This document shows positions 26,452-35,278 of a stretch of 53,853 bases of DNA, in pieces (the stretch's first letter is position 1; the number at the start of each line of letters is the position of its first letter). The notes under the pieces are model-generated. The model did no database searches. It saw nothing but the letters and a program-made list of their open reading frames with translations, and was not told the DNA's origin. A program made the translations under genes and the position numbers. The DNA comes from Pseudomonadota bacterium (GTDB lineage Bacteria; Pseudomonadota; Alphaproteobacteria; Rhizobiales; Xanthobacteraceae), in the NCBI GenBank assembly GCA_023449855.1, contig JAEXHR010000256.1, positions 1 through 53,853 of the forward strand. Direction: 5' to 3'.

Positions 26452-28170
26452 TCAGAAGCCCATCTTTTTCTTCATCTCCTGATCGATCCAGATGCGGGCA
26501 TAGATCGGTCCCGGGCGCACGGCGCCAGCGCGTAGCTCACCCGCATAGTTCTTCACCCACGGCCACCAGGCCGTGTAGATGTAAGGCGTGGGCAGCCAGA
26601 TATACGGAGCCTTGTCGAGAATCTCGACCGTCATCTCCTTCAGCATCGTCTTGCGCTTGTTCTCGTCGCGCTCATGATAGGCAGCTTCCATCCTCTTGTC
26701 GAAGGCCGGGTCCGCATATTGCGACGGATTCCAGGTCTGAGCGGTGACGAAGCTCTTGCGGATCGTGGTTGTCGGATTGGTGTGGCCGTTGTTCATCATA
26801 TAGCCGGCCGCATTGGTCTTCGACGTCATGGCCGACAGGAACGCGCCATACTCCATCGGCTGAATCTCGATCTTGACCCCGACCTGTTCGAGATAGGCCC
26901 CGATCAGCGGCAACAAGTCCTGATGATCGGGCTGGCATGTGCAGACTTGGACCTTGAAGCTGAAGCCTTTCGGAACGCCGGCTTCGGCCAGCAGCTTCTT
27001 TGCCTTGTCGGGATTGTAGGTGAACAGCTCCTTCACCGAGGCCGGCATCGCTTCGAGCGGCTCGTAATAGCCGTCATAGTCGGGATGCTGCGGATAGGAG
27101 AACAGCTCGGCATGGCCGTTATAGTAGGCCTTGACGATTTCCTGCTTGTTGACCGCGAGATTCAGCGCGCGACGGACGCGAATATCGTCGAATGGCTTGG
27201 TGTCGACACGCATCGCCACGAACTGACCATTCATCGAGAGCCACTTCGACCATTTGAGCTGAGGAACGCTCTTCTTCAATTCCTCCATGTCGCTCCAGCG
27301 GATCGGCTCGGCGATATCGAGCTTTCCGGTACGCAGCGCCGTGGTCACGGTCGCCTCATCCTTGATGTTGCGATAAATGACCTTGTCGACGAACGGAAGT
27401 TTGAACTCTTCCCCGCCGATCTTCTCCTTGTCCCAATAGATCGGGTTCTTCGAGTAGGTGTTCTGGTTGCCCTGGACGTGATCGGTCAGCAGAAACGGCC
27501 CGGTCCCGTTCAAGTTCTTCCAGTTTCCGGCACCGGCATCCGCCACTTCCTTGGGATAGATGCCGGAATAATAACCCCAGCCGAACCGGTAATCCCATTC
27601 GGCATTGTAGGATTTGAAGGTGAATACGACCGTATGCTTGTCGGTCGCCTCGACCTTCTCGATGTGATCGAAATAGGTTGCGATCTTCTTCGGGCTCTTG
27701 TCGAGGCGCGTGTAGCTGAACACGACGTCATCAGCGACCAGCTCACGCGACGCCATCACGCCCGGCTTCTCCGGGAATGTGATGCCCTTGCGCAGCTTCA
27801 CCTCCATGCGCAGCGGGTTTTCCTTCATTTCCCAGCTCTCGGCGAGTTCACCGCGCATCGCATCGGACGGAATCCAGGCGTCCGCGTAGAAAGGATACTT
27901 GCCGCCGTTTCGCTTGGATTTCGACAGATCGGCCGAGAAGAGCTGTTCGTAGAATTGTCCGGTATCGTGATTGATCTTCCAGTTCCAGTCGGCCGGGTCC
28001 CATGTCAGCACGTTCAGCGCGCGATTGACGGTTGCCACCTGGAGCGTGCCGCCATATTGCGGCTTCTCGTCTGCCCGTGCAGCGAACGACAAGCCAAACG
28101 CGGCTGACGCTGTCATCGCGGTTGCGAGCAGCTGCGCCGTCCCCCGCCGCTTTACTGAATGTCCACTCAC
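26452..28170 (-). CDS. ABC transporter substrate-binding protein, peptide/opine family 5 (DppA/OppA-like)
   Basis: The protein has 572 aa. Of two in-frame GTGs, the one at 28170 has GGGAGG 5 bp upstream, while the one at 28176 sits against the ribosome-binding site. The signal peptide ends near AARADEK. Family 5 signatures follow: YGGTLQVATV near the mature N-terminus, ELAESWEM, VVFSYTRL, NGTGPFLL, and a RRALNLAVNKQEIV helix. At this length it fits extracellular binding proteins for peptides or similar large solutes; the substrate cannot be named. It lies 69 bp after the second permease gene, and its separate strong ribosome-binding site suits high expression. Confidence 0.92.
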   Translation of the reverse strand: MSGHSVKRRGTAQLLATAMTASAAFGLSFAARADEKPQYGGTLQVATVNRALNVLTWDPADWNWKINHDTGQFYEQLFSADLSKSKRNGGKYPFYADAWIPSDAMRGELAESWEMKENPLRMEVKLRKGITFPEKPGVMASRELVADDVVFSYTRLDKSPKKIATYFDHIEKVEATDKHTVVFTFKSYNAEWDYRFGWGYYSGIYPKEVADAGAGNWKNLNGTGPFLLTDHVQGNQNTYSKNPIYWDKEKIGGEEFKLPFVDKVIYRNIKDEATVTTALRTGKLDIAEPIRWSDMEELKKSVPQLKWSKWLSMNGQFVAMRVDTKPFDDIRVRRALNLAVNKQEIVKAYYNGHAELFSYPQHPDYDGYYEPLEAMPASVKELFTYNPDKAKKLLAEAGVPKGFSFKVQVCTCQPDHQDLLPLIGAYLEQVGVKIEIQPMEYGAFLSAMTSKTNAAGYMMNNGHTNPTTTIRKSFVTAQTWNPSQYADPAFDKRMEAAYHERDENKRKTMLKEMTVEILDKAPYIWLPTPYIYTAWWPWVKNYAGELRAGAVRPGPIYARIWIDQEMKKKMGF

Positions 28171-28239
28171 CGTCACCTCCCCTTTGGTTGTTGACCGCGA
28201 CCTTTCCGGTCGTCGGCGCCGTTCTTCCGAAACTGCAGA

Positions 28240-29136
28240 CTACCGCGATCCACGCATGCGCGGATCGAGCAGATCACGCAACGCGTCGCCAAACACATTG
28301 GTGGCATAGACAACCACCGTCAGGCAGAGGCCCGGCGCCAGCGCCAGCCATGGCCCCTGCAGCATGTAGGTGCGACCGCTGCCCGATAGCATGCCGCCCC
28401 ATGTCGGTGCCGGCGGCGGCACACCCAGACCGAGGAACGAGAGACCGGATTCAGCCAGGATTACGAAACCCACGCGGGTCGTGAAGAGGATGATGATCGG
28501 CGGCATCACATTCGGCAGAATGTGGCGGATCAGGATGCGCGGCAGCGTGGCGCCCATCGATTGCGCAGCGTTCACATACATATTCTCTCGCACCGAGATG
28601 GTTGCGCCGCGAATGATGCGCGACCCGTTGATGCCGAGCAGCAATCCGAGAATGCAGATGATCGGCACCAGCCCGGGGCCGACCACGGATACGACCACGA
28701 TCAGCACGACGAGATCCGGAAAGCTCATCCAGGCATCGACGAGCCGCTGCATGATCATGTCGAAACGACCGCCGAGATAACCCGACAGAATACCGATCAC
28801 GACCGACACGATGGTCGCGATGCCGGCAGCGCAAAATCCGATGATGACGGACAGCTGAGCGCCATAGAGGCAGCGCGACAGCACATCGCGGCCGAGATTG
28901 TCGGTGCCGAACGGAAATTGCCAGGACGGCGGCTTCAGCCGGTTCAGCGGGCTGATCTGGTTATAGCCATACGGCGCGAGGAAATCGGCGAACAGTCCGC
29001 AGAACAGAAACAGCAGGAAGACTACGGCGCCGGCTGCGCCCAGTGGCTTTTCGCGAAAAAGTCGTCCAATAAAGACCGCGACCGGCGAACGACGACGCGG
29101 CGCCTTGGCGATAGAGGTCTCGACTGCGATGGTCAT
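28240..29136 (-). CDS. Oligopeptide/dipeptide-type ABC transporter permease (OppC/DppC-like)
   Basis: This 298-aa inner-membrane protein has about six hydrophobic segments. An N-terminal OppC_N-type segment (FREKPLGAAGAVVFLLFLF) precedes the binding-protein-dependent transport domain. The cytoplasmic EAA-like loop lies near AQSMGATLPRILIRHILPN. PFGTDNLGRDVLSRCLYGAQ is a characteristic OppC/DppC motif. The start ATG overlaps the stop of the upstream permease gene by one base (TGATG), so the pair is translationally coupled and should form the membrane channel together. Confidence 0.94.
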   Translation of the reverse strand: MTIAVETSIAKAPRRRSPVAVFIGRLFREKPLGAAGAVVFLLFLFCGLFADFLAPYGYNQISPLNRLKPPSWQFPFGTDNLGRDVLSRCLYGAQLSVIIGFCAAGIATIVSVVIGILSGYLGGRFDMIMQRLVDAWMSFPDLVVLIVVVSVVGPGLVPIICILGLLLGINGSRIIRGATISVRENMYVNAAQSMGATLPRILIRHILPNVMPPIIILFTTRVGFVILAESGLSFLGLGVPPPAPTWGGMLSGSGRTYMLQGPWLALAPGLCLTVVVYATNVFGDALRDLLDPRMRGSR

Positions 29137-30089
29137 CAGCGATACCTCACTTTGGGATCGAGCAGGCCGTAGCTGAGATCGACGATCAGATTGATCATCA
29201 TCACGGCCAGACCGACCACCAGAAACACGCCAGCAACGATCGGATAGTCACGCTGCGTGACGCCTTCCAGCAGCAGCATACCCATGCCGGGAATGACGAA
29301 GATCTGTTCGATGATGACGGCACCGCCAATCACCAGCGGCGCCTGAATGCCAACCAGAGTGACCACCGGAATGAGCGCGTTGCGCAGCGCGTGCCGGGTC
29401 ACGATGGTCTGCTCGTTAAGCCCCTTGGCCCAGCCGGTGCGGATATAGTCTTGCCGCAGCACTTCGAGCATCATGGTGCGGGTCATCCGCATCGTGATCG
29501 CCGACAGCGACATGCCGAGTATGAGTGCCGGCAGCAGCATATGCTGAAGCGCAGCAATCGGATCTTTCGTGAACGGAACATAGTTCAGATCGGGCGACCA
29601 TCCCCACCAGATGGCAGGAAAGACCATCACCATGGTGCCGGTCCAGAACGCCGGCACCGCCAGCATCAGGATCGACAGCGATCGCATGACGTAGTCGCCG
29701 ATCGTGTCCTGGCGCAGCGCCGAATAGACCCCGATGGGGATCGCTATGATGAGGCCGATCAAAATGGCCATAAAGCCGAGGCCGAACGTCACCGGCAGCC
29801 GACTCAGAATCTGGTCGAGGACCGGCGTATTGTGCCACAGCGATTGTCCGAGATCGCCGCGCAACACGCCGCCGACCCAGAGGAAGTATTGAATATAGAT
29901 TGGCTTGTTGAGGCCGAGCGCTTCTTCGAGCTGAGCGCGATCTTTCGCGCTCGCCGAGATGTCGTTTTGCGACATCATGAGATCGATCACATCGCCCGGC
30001 ACGAGCCGCAGCGTGATGAAGACGATGAGACTGGCGAAGAAGATCGTGGGGATCAAAGCCAGCAGGCGGCGGGCTGCATAGGCACGCAT
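29136..30089 (-). CDS. Oligopeptide/dipeptide-type ABC transporter permease (OppB/DppB-like)
   Basis: This 317-aa inner-membrane protein starts with the typical RRLLALIPTIFFASLIVFITLRLVPGD helix. It has about six spans and the EAA loop (GLNEQTIVTRHALRNALIPVVTLVG), ending in a final hydrophobic span. The start ATG at 30089 has GGGAGG about 10 bp upstream. It is the first gene of the importer operon, read leftward from the 533-bp gap shared with the acyl-CoA dehydrogenase gene. The order permease-permease-binding protein-ATPase-ATPase differs from the usual binding-protein-first order. Confidence 0.94.
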   Translation of the reverse strand: MRAYAARRLLALIPTIFFASLIVFITLRLVPGDVIDLMMSQNDISASAKDRAQLEEALGLNKPIYIQYFLWVGGVLRGDLGQSLWHNTPVLDQILSRLPVTFGLGFMAILIGLIIAIPIGVYSALRQDTIGDYVMRSLSILMLAVPAFWTGTMVMVFPAIWWGWSPDLNYVPFTKDPIAALQHMLLPALILGMSLSAITMRMTRTMMLEVLRQDYIRTGWAKGLNEQTIVTRHALRNALIPVVTLVGIQAPLVIGGAVIIEQIFVIPGMGMLLLEGVTQRDYPIVAGVFLVVGLAVMMINLIVDLSYGLLDPKVRYR

Positions 30090-30622
30090 CAGTGTCGCGC
30101 CTCCCGATCAACGAGACAGCGGCGCACCGAGCATCCCGCGTGCTGGAATAGTCCAGCGACATGATCGCCCGGATCGCAGGCAGGCACGTCAGGCATGCAT
30201 ACCCATTTTTCTAACAGGTTCCAAGCGCCCATTAGATCCATGTTTCCACCCTTTGAAGCTTGTTGATGCGCGCATCCCGCTTCTTGATGACAACATTCTA
30301 ACGCTTCGAATTTTGGAATGTAAACTGCGACCGATGGGCAGATGCGATGGTGCGCGGCAGAACTCCGCATTTGCGCGCGTTTTTGCTGGGTTCTGCGACA
30401 GCGGGTCGCATAAACCAGCGATGTCTACGCAAGACGGGCATGATCGTGCTGCACTGCGATGCTCATACGGCACGACGACTCGATGACACATCATCATGAG
30501 CGCCACATGTCCTTGCGCAGAACGCCGAAGACAGCGACGCAACTTCGTGTCTATAACGATCAAGCACCCATCCACGCGCGATGGTCAGAAACGTCGATAA
30601 AAGAAACGGGAGAACGACGACA
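30090..30622. promoter_or_regulatory. Divergent control region between importer operon and acyl-CoA dehydrogenase gene (533 bp)
   Basis: No convincing gene lies here; short ORFs lack ribosome-binding sites and family resemblance. The region must carry promoters for both flanking transcripts. Its AT-richer core at about 30240-30330 includes an inverted repeat ACATTC-N17-GAATGT at 30293-30321, a possible operator for the duplicated TetR regulator. This is tentative. Confidence 0.4.
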
Positions 30623-31894
30623 ATGAAGACTGCATATGCAGCACGCCAGACGCCTTACACGCTTGCACCCGAAGATGCCCTGAACGATCTTCGCATGTCG
30701 GAGCAGGTCCGCCCGCTCTATGATCATGTCCGCAAATTCATCGCGACCACCGTCGAGCCGATGTCGGTGGAGTTCTATCGTGCGGGCGAGAAGAAGACTG
30801 ATCGCTGGTCGTTCACGCCGGAGCAGCTCGAAATTCTCGGCAAGGCGAAGAACAAGGCCCGCGAGGAAGGTCTCTGGAACTTCTTTCTGCCAGACGCCGA
30901 AACAGGCGAAGGCCTGAAGAATCTCGACTACGCCTATATCGCCGCAGAACTCGGCAAGAATCCCCTCGCCTCGGAAACGATGAACTGCTCTGCGCCGGAC
31001 ACCGGCAATATGGAAGTCATCGAACGCGTCGGCACGCGCGAGCAAAAGGAAAAGTGGCTGAAGCCGCTGCTGGCGGGCGAAATCCGCTCGGCCTATGCGA
31101 TGACCGAGCCGAATGTCGCTTCATCCGACGCGAAGAACGTCTCCACCTCCGCCCGGCTCGATGGCGACGAGTGGGTGATCAATGGCGAGAAATACTACAT
31201 CTCCGGCCTCGGCGATCCCCGCTGCAAGATCATGATCGTGATGGTCAAGACCAGCCCGGACGCGGCGCCCAGCAAACAGCAATCGCAGATCCTCGTTCCC
31301 GTCGAAACGCCCGGCGTCGAAATCATCGGCCCGATGCATGTGTTCGGCCACGACCATGCGCCGCGCGGCCACATGCATATGCGCTTCAACAATGTACGCG
31401 TGCCCAAGGATAACATCCTGCTCGGCGAAGGACGCGGCTTCGAGATTTCGCAGCTCCGTCTCGGCCCCGGTCGCATCCATCACTGCATGCGCACCATCGG
31501 CAAGGCCGAAAAGGCGCTCGATATGATGGTGGCCCGCGGCCTGACGCGCGAAGCATTCGGCAAGAAGATCGCGCATCTCGGCGGCAACCTGCAGATCATC
31601 GCGCAGGCCCGCTGCGAGATCGAGGCCATGCGACTGATGGTGCTGAAAGCAGCCAAGGCAATGGATGTGCTCGGTAACAAGGAGGCACGGATCTGGGTCA
31701 GCATGGTCAAGGCCATGGTGCCGGAGCGCGCCTGCAAGATCATCGACCAGGCGATCCAGATGCACGGCGCCACCGGCATCTCGCAATGGACCCCGCTCGC
31801 CGAGATGTATACCGACGTGCGCCATCTGCGCTTTGCGGACGGTCCGGACGAAGTGCACTGGATGGTTGTCGGCCGCCACGAACTGACGCTGTAG
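30623..31894 (+). CDS. Acyl-CoA dehydrogenase family protein
   Basis: The protein has 423 aa from the ATG at 30623, with GGAG about 10 bp upstream; an ATG at 30581 would add 14 residues. The three ACAD domains are visible: an N-terminal helical part, the middle beta domain with the FAD-binding AYAMTEPNVASSDA and an INGEKYYISG block, and a C-terminal helical part with MHGATGISQWTPLAEMYTDVRHLRFADGPDEVH. FAD-dependent oxidation of an acyl-CoA to an enoyl-CoA is the family reaction; the pattern is close to ACAD10/11-type and FadE-like enzymes. Chain length is unknown. It is divergent from the importer operon and may share its TetR regulator, hinting at use of an imported acyl compound. Confidence 0.92.
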   Translation: MKTAYAARQTPYTLAPEDALNDLRMSEQVRPLYDHVRKFIATTVEPMSVEFYRAGEKKTDRWSFTPEQLEILGKAKNKAREEGLWNFFLPDAETGEGLKNLDYAYIAAELGKNPLASETMNCSAPDTGNMEVIERVGTREQKEKWLKPLLAGEIRSAYAMTEPNVASSDAKNVSTSARLDGDEWVINGEKYYISGLGDPRCKIMIVMVKTSPDAAPSKQQSQILVPVETPGVEIIGPMHVFGHDHAPRGHMHMRFNNVRVPKDNILLGEGRGFEISQLRLGPGRIHHCMRTIGKAEKALDMMVARGLTREAFGKKIAHLGGNLQIIAQARCEIEAMRLMVLKAAKAMDVLGNKEARIWVSMVKAMVPERACKIIDQAIQMHGATGISQWTPLAEMYTDVRHLRFADGPDEVHWMVVGRHELTL

Positions 31895-31915
31895 TCTGCC
31901 TGCATGCATCACAGA

Positions 31916-31951
31916 CGGCCGCTCCGGAAGTCCTTGGCCTCGGAGCGGCCG
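31916..31951 (+). terminator. Strong hairpin after the acyl-CoA dehydrogenase gene
   Basis: An 11-bp perfect stem (CGGCCGCTCCG / CGGAGCGGCCG) with a 14-nt loop begins 22 bp after the stop codon. No T-run follows, so it is a terminator-like or mRNA-protecting structure. The rest of the 319-bp gap to 32213 shows no gene and presumably holds the promoter of the protease gene. Confidence 0.5.
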
Positions 31952-32213
31952 GATTGACCTGAACAGGCGCCCTGTCGCTCGACACCAATTATTTACCACA
32001 GCTCGCCGCTATCATCTGCGCAGCTGGCTCGCCTGCTGCTGATCGATAAAATTCTAACGTCTTTCTCCAGCGGCGCTTGACGCTGCGCGTGGAAAGACAT
32101 CGCCAGCCCCCATCCCGTTAAGTCGCCCGAAGAGACGCCCTCGCTAGACATGCCAGCAGACTTGGGCTTGAGAGCGATCGACAAGATCGCCGCGCCCAGG
32201 ACAGGGGCGTTGA

Positions 32214-33080
32214 ATGGCTATCTGGGGTATGAAGGGGCGCGTTGTTGCCCTATGGGCGGGCCATATTCTGGCCGGGATTCTGATGAGCATCGCGCCATCA
32301 AGCGCCACTGTTGACGAAAACCTGCATGGCGAAGTCTCTACGCCAGCCGCCGTTAGCCTGCTGTCCGCGCCCTATATTTCATTTGCTCCATTGGTGACCA
32401 AACAACCATTCGCACAGGAGCCATTTCGCGCAGAGCTGGGACCGAGCGAGAACCTTTCGCTCGACATCAAATGGAGCGGCGTAAAGCGCGCGCTGCATCG
32501 CGACCAGTCGGTGCTCCAGCGCTGCCGCGCCGACGCATCGGCTTGCCCAGCCGCAGCCCGCGCTTTCCTCGCTATTATCAACCGTGCCGAAAGCCGCAAC
32601 GGCTGGAGCCGCATCGCCGAGGTCAATCGCTCGATCAACCTCAGTATTCGTGCGGCATCCGACAAGGAGCAATACGGTGTCCGGGATCTGTGGGCGACGC
32701 CATTACTGATGTTCTCATCTCGTGCAGGCGATTGCGAAGATCTGGCTATCGCAAAATACGCTGCGCTGCATGAACTCGGCTACGCCGAAGATGACCTTCG
32801 TCTGGTTATCGCAAACGACCAAGTGTCCGGAGAAGTTCATGCAGTCCTGACCGTGCGCCACGACGGCCGCTGGCTGGTACTCGACAACAAGACGCTCGAG
32901 ATCAAGGACGACACGACCAGTCAGACACTCGATCCGCTGTTCACGATCGGCAGCGCCGGTGTGCACAAGATCATCGCATCATCGCTGAAGCCGGAAGACA
33001 CGCCCTGGAGCCCGGCAGTTGCGCGACCTCTTCCCGTCTACGTCGTTGCCGCCTGGCCAATGATGTCCCCAGCCCTCTAG
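32214..33080 (+). CDS. LapG-family periplasmic transglutaminase-like cysteine protease (peptidase C93/BTLCP)
   Basis: The protein has 288 aa from the ATG at 32214, with AGGGG 6 bp upstream. An N-terminal hydrophobic signal (residues 7-30) suggests export. The catalytic triad reads C174 (RAGDCEDLAIAKYAAL), H209 (EVHAVLTV) and D224 (WLVLDN). Spacings of 35 and 15 residues are close to those I recall for Pseudomonas LapG. D173 and E175 beside the cysteine match LapG's calcium-binding pair. LapG enzymes cut the N-terminal anchor of type I secreted adhesins and are restrained by LapD when c-di-GMP is high. Here no LapA/LapD or type I exporter is nearby. Instead the gene converges, with 9 bp between stops, on tpsB2. 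Cleavage of a TPS exoprotein is a plausible but unproven role. Confidence 0.9.
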   Translation: MAIWGMKGRVVALWAGHILAGILMSIAPSSATVDENLHGEVSTPAAVSLLSAPYISFAPLVTKQPFAQEPFRAELGPSENLSLDIKWSGVKRALHRDQSVLQRCRADASACPAAARAFLAIINRAESRNGWSRIAEVNRSINLSIRAASDKEQYGVRDLWATPLLMFSSRAGDCEDLAIAKYAALHELGYAEDDLRLVIANDQVSGEVHAVLTVRHDGRWLVLDNKTLEIKDDTTSQTLDPLFTIGSAGVHKIIASSLKPEDTPWSPAVARPLPVYVVAAWPMMSPAL

Positions 33081-33089
33081 GCAGCCAAC

Positions 33090-34817
33090 TCAGTACTGCA
33101 GCGCAAGGCCGGTGAAGACGCGATCGCCTTCGCGTGATCGATCGTTGCTGGTGCGGCGGCTCCATTCGACGAAACCATAGGCGGACGGCATGGTCGTATT
33201 CGGCGACACGAGATTGACGCGCAAGCCAGCACCGTAATTCGTTGCCTGCAGATTGCCGATTTCGAGGAAGGTCGGAGCAACGTATTTCCGTTCGCCGGTG
33301 GCGCCAAACAGATAAGGCGTGAGCGTCACCCCCGCGGCCTCGAACGGAACGGCCACAGCCCGACCCAGTTCAGCGCGGGCAACCCAGGCCGTATCGCCCG
33401 CCAGCGAGCCAGCCGTAAAGCCCGACAGGAAGCGCGAACCATCGATCACATACTGTTCCGAATTCAGCAGCGGCTTGTTGAACGAGGTCTGACCAGCAAG
33501 AATCGCCGTGGCGGAAAATCCCTCAGGAAGTGCCTGCGTGATCTCGACACGACCATTCCACTTATAGAACTCCGCATCGGCGCCCTGGCGCGACAGCGGT
33601 AACAGGAAGGTCGCGTCCGCCGCGGAGCGCGCTCCAAATGCGTCAAGGCCACGCGAGAATGTCGTGTCAAAATTGACGGTCGTACCGGTATCGCGCAGGC
33701 GCCATACGCCTTCCAGGCCCCCGCGCAATGCGCGCACGCGGTCGAGACTGAGCGGAAGCGGCGGCGCGAACAACAAGGTGTCGAGCTCTTCATTGGTCGC
33801 ATCGAACCGACCGAAGGCCGTCAGTTCTCCGTCGCGTGACTTGATGATGTCGTAGGACAGTCGCGCATAGGCCTGATTGAGCAGGCCCTGAGTTGCAGCA
33901 CTTCGATCCACCCGCGGTGTCGTAACACCGTTGGTAACCCCGACCTCGAATTTCAGGCCATCGATTCCGATCGGGAATATGGCCCTGCCAGACAGATAGC
34001 GCCGAACCGGATCGCTGTTGGGGAAAGAGTCATTCGGCAAACCAGCGGCCGACACGGTGATCTGCTCGCCAAAGCCAAGCACACTGTTGGCGCTGACGGC
34101 GGTGACGAGCTGATAGTTGCCGAACACCCGCGGCATCGCGTTGTCGGTATAGACGCTCACCGAAACCGGCTTGTAACGCCCTGTCAGGATGAGGACCGAA
34201 CCGCCCTCTTTCTTGCCGGCCGAGAAGGTTGCGTTGAGCGTCAGCCCTGCCGCATCGCCGGCGATCAGGAGACGACGCTCGAGCTCCGCCTGCTTCAGAT
34301 GCGTCTGCCCGACCAGCGGCGCCAGCACGGCGCCAACATAGTCGCGAAGCCGGGCATCGAGTGCATCGAGATCGAGCCGCTCGACGAAACCGTCGATGAC
34401 GCGCAGTTCGATTCGCGCGCTACCCTCGATCTCCTGCGGCTGGATCACGATCCGGACCAGTGGATAACCGGCGCGGACATAGATCTGCTGAATCTTGTCA
34501 GCAAATTCGAAGATGTCGGCGACGGTGACACGACGGCCGACAAGTGGATCCGAGAGCGTCTTACGTTCGCCGGCGAGTTCAGGGAATTCGCCTTTGATGT
34601 GGACGCCGGTCAACCGAAAGCTCAGACGCTTGGCCTCGGCGGGAATGGCAGCGCCGGCTGGCACCTGGGGAATCGCGATACGGGCTGTGGAGGATGGCGG
34701 CACGATCTGCGGCGGCGCAACCTGGCTCGGCGCAGGCACATTCTGCGCCCAAGCGGCAGCATTCATCAAAGATGCCGCAACCACTACGCCAAGCTTTGTG
34801 AACCGTAGACGCCCCAC
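33090..34817 (-). CDS. TPS outer-membrane transporter 2 (TpsB, ShlB/FhaC/HecB family)
   Basis: The protein has 575 aa from a GTG at 34817, with GAGGGA about 11 bp upstream; the next ATG lies inside the signal peptide. The signal ends at AWA (residue 24) and a Pro-rich linker follows. The POTRA region (about 60-225) has VTVADIFEFADKIQQIYVRAGYPLVRI, IELRVIDGFVERLDL and KQAELERRLLIAGDAAG. The barrel ends in aromatic LALQY. It is paralogous to TpsB 1, sharing motifs throughout the barrel (FLSGFTAGSLAGDTAWVARAELG versus a similar block there). It is divergent from the secreted-protein and exoprotein genes at 35279-49989, its presumed substrate. Confidence 0.94.
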   Translation of the reverse strand: MGRLRFTKLGVVVAASLMNAAAWAQNVPAPSQVAPPQIVPPSSTARIAIPQVPAGAAIPAEAKRLSFRLTGVHIKGEFPELAGERKTLSDPLVGRRVTVADIFEFADKIQQIYVRAGYPLVRIVIQPQEIEGSARIELRVIDGFVERLDLDALDARLRDYVGAVLAPLVGQTHLKQAELERRLLIAGDAAGLTLNATFSAGKKEGGSVLILTGRYKPVSVSVYTDNAMPRVFGNYQLVTAVSANSVLGFGEQITVSAAGLPNDSFPNSDPVRRYLSGRAIFPIGIDGLKFEVGVTNGVTTPRVDRSAATQGLLNQAYARLSYDIIKSRDGELTAFGRFDATNEELDTLLFAPPLPLSLDRVRALRGGLEGVWRLRDTGTTVNFDTTFSRGLDAFGARSAADATFLLPLSRQGADAEFYKWNGRVEITQALPEGFSATAILAGQTSFNKPLLNSEQYVIDGSRFLSGFTAGSLAGDTAWVARAELGRAVAVPFEAAGVTLTPYLFGATGERKYVAPTFLEIGNLQATNYGAGLRVNLVSPNTTMPSAYGFVEWSRRTSNDRSREGDRVFTGLALQY

Positions 34818-35278
34818 CGCTACCGATTTCCCTCAACCAGCCATCAGCCGCCGGTCGCATTCCATTTGTATCGTCCTAACCGGCTCGCATCGAAAACGAC
34901 AGCCGCTCGGTCGTCCGGAGACATTGTCCTCACACCTTGCCGCCCAAGCGTGGCCTTGGCGACACAGTCTTTCGCGAGATCGTAGCAGCCGATTCTGTCG
35001 GCACCCGCACGAAGCCGACCGGTTCGTCGCCGCACTCCTCGATCCCGTCAGCTCGGCGCGAAGCGCTGAAAAGTCCTGATAGTTAAGTACTTTAGTTAAC
35101 TCCCAAATGCTCTCAAACTCATTCGATTTTGCCGTGAAATTATTCTGAGATTTTTCTGAAGGGTAGTTTTCATCAACGAAATCAACGAGCGCCCATTAAC
35201 AGTGATGAGGCTCCGGATTCGAGAATGGTCCGACTGCGAGCTAAAAAGATGAGGATGAGACAGCGAGACACAAACAAA
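34818..35278. promoter_or_regulatory. Divergent control region of TPS locus 2
   Basis: The gap between tpsB2 (leftward) and the secreted-protein gene (rightward) is GC-rich near tpsB2 and turns AT-rich at about 35075-35200, which suits promoters. It contains the symmetric AT-rich element at 35081-35101. Antisense ORFs here look spurious. Confidence 0.45.
35081..35101. promoter_or_regulatory. AT-rich symmetric element, possible operator
   Basis: AGTTAA and TTAACT arms flank a 9-bp centre. The element also contains the palindromes AAGTACTT and GTTAAC. It contrasts sharply with its GC-rich surroundings and sits between the divergent tpsB2 and secreted-protein genes. Confidence 0.35.

Noticed and set aside
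26674..28107. 477-aa plus-strand ORF
   Set aside because: Antisense to the peptide-binding-protein gene, which has a clear family identity, signal peptide and ribosome-binding site.
30189..30575. 128-aa minus-strand ORF in the importer/dehydrogenase gap
   Set aside because: No ribosome-binding site, no family pattern, and it spans an AT-rich control region.
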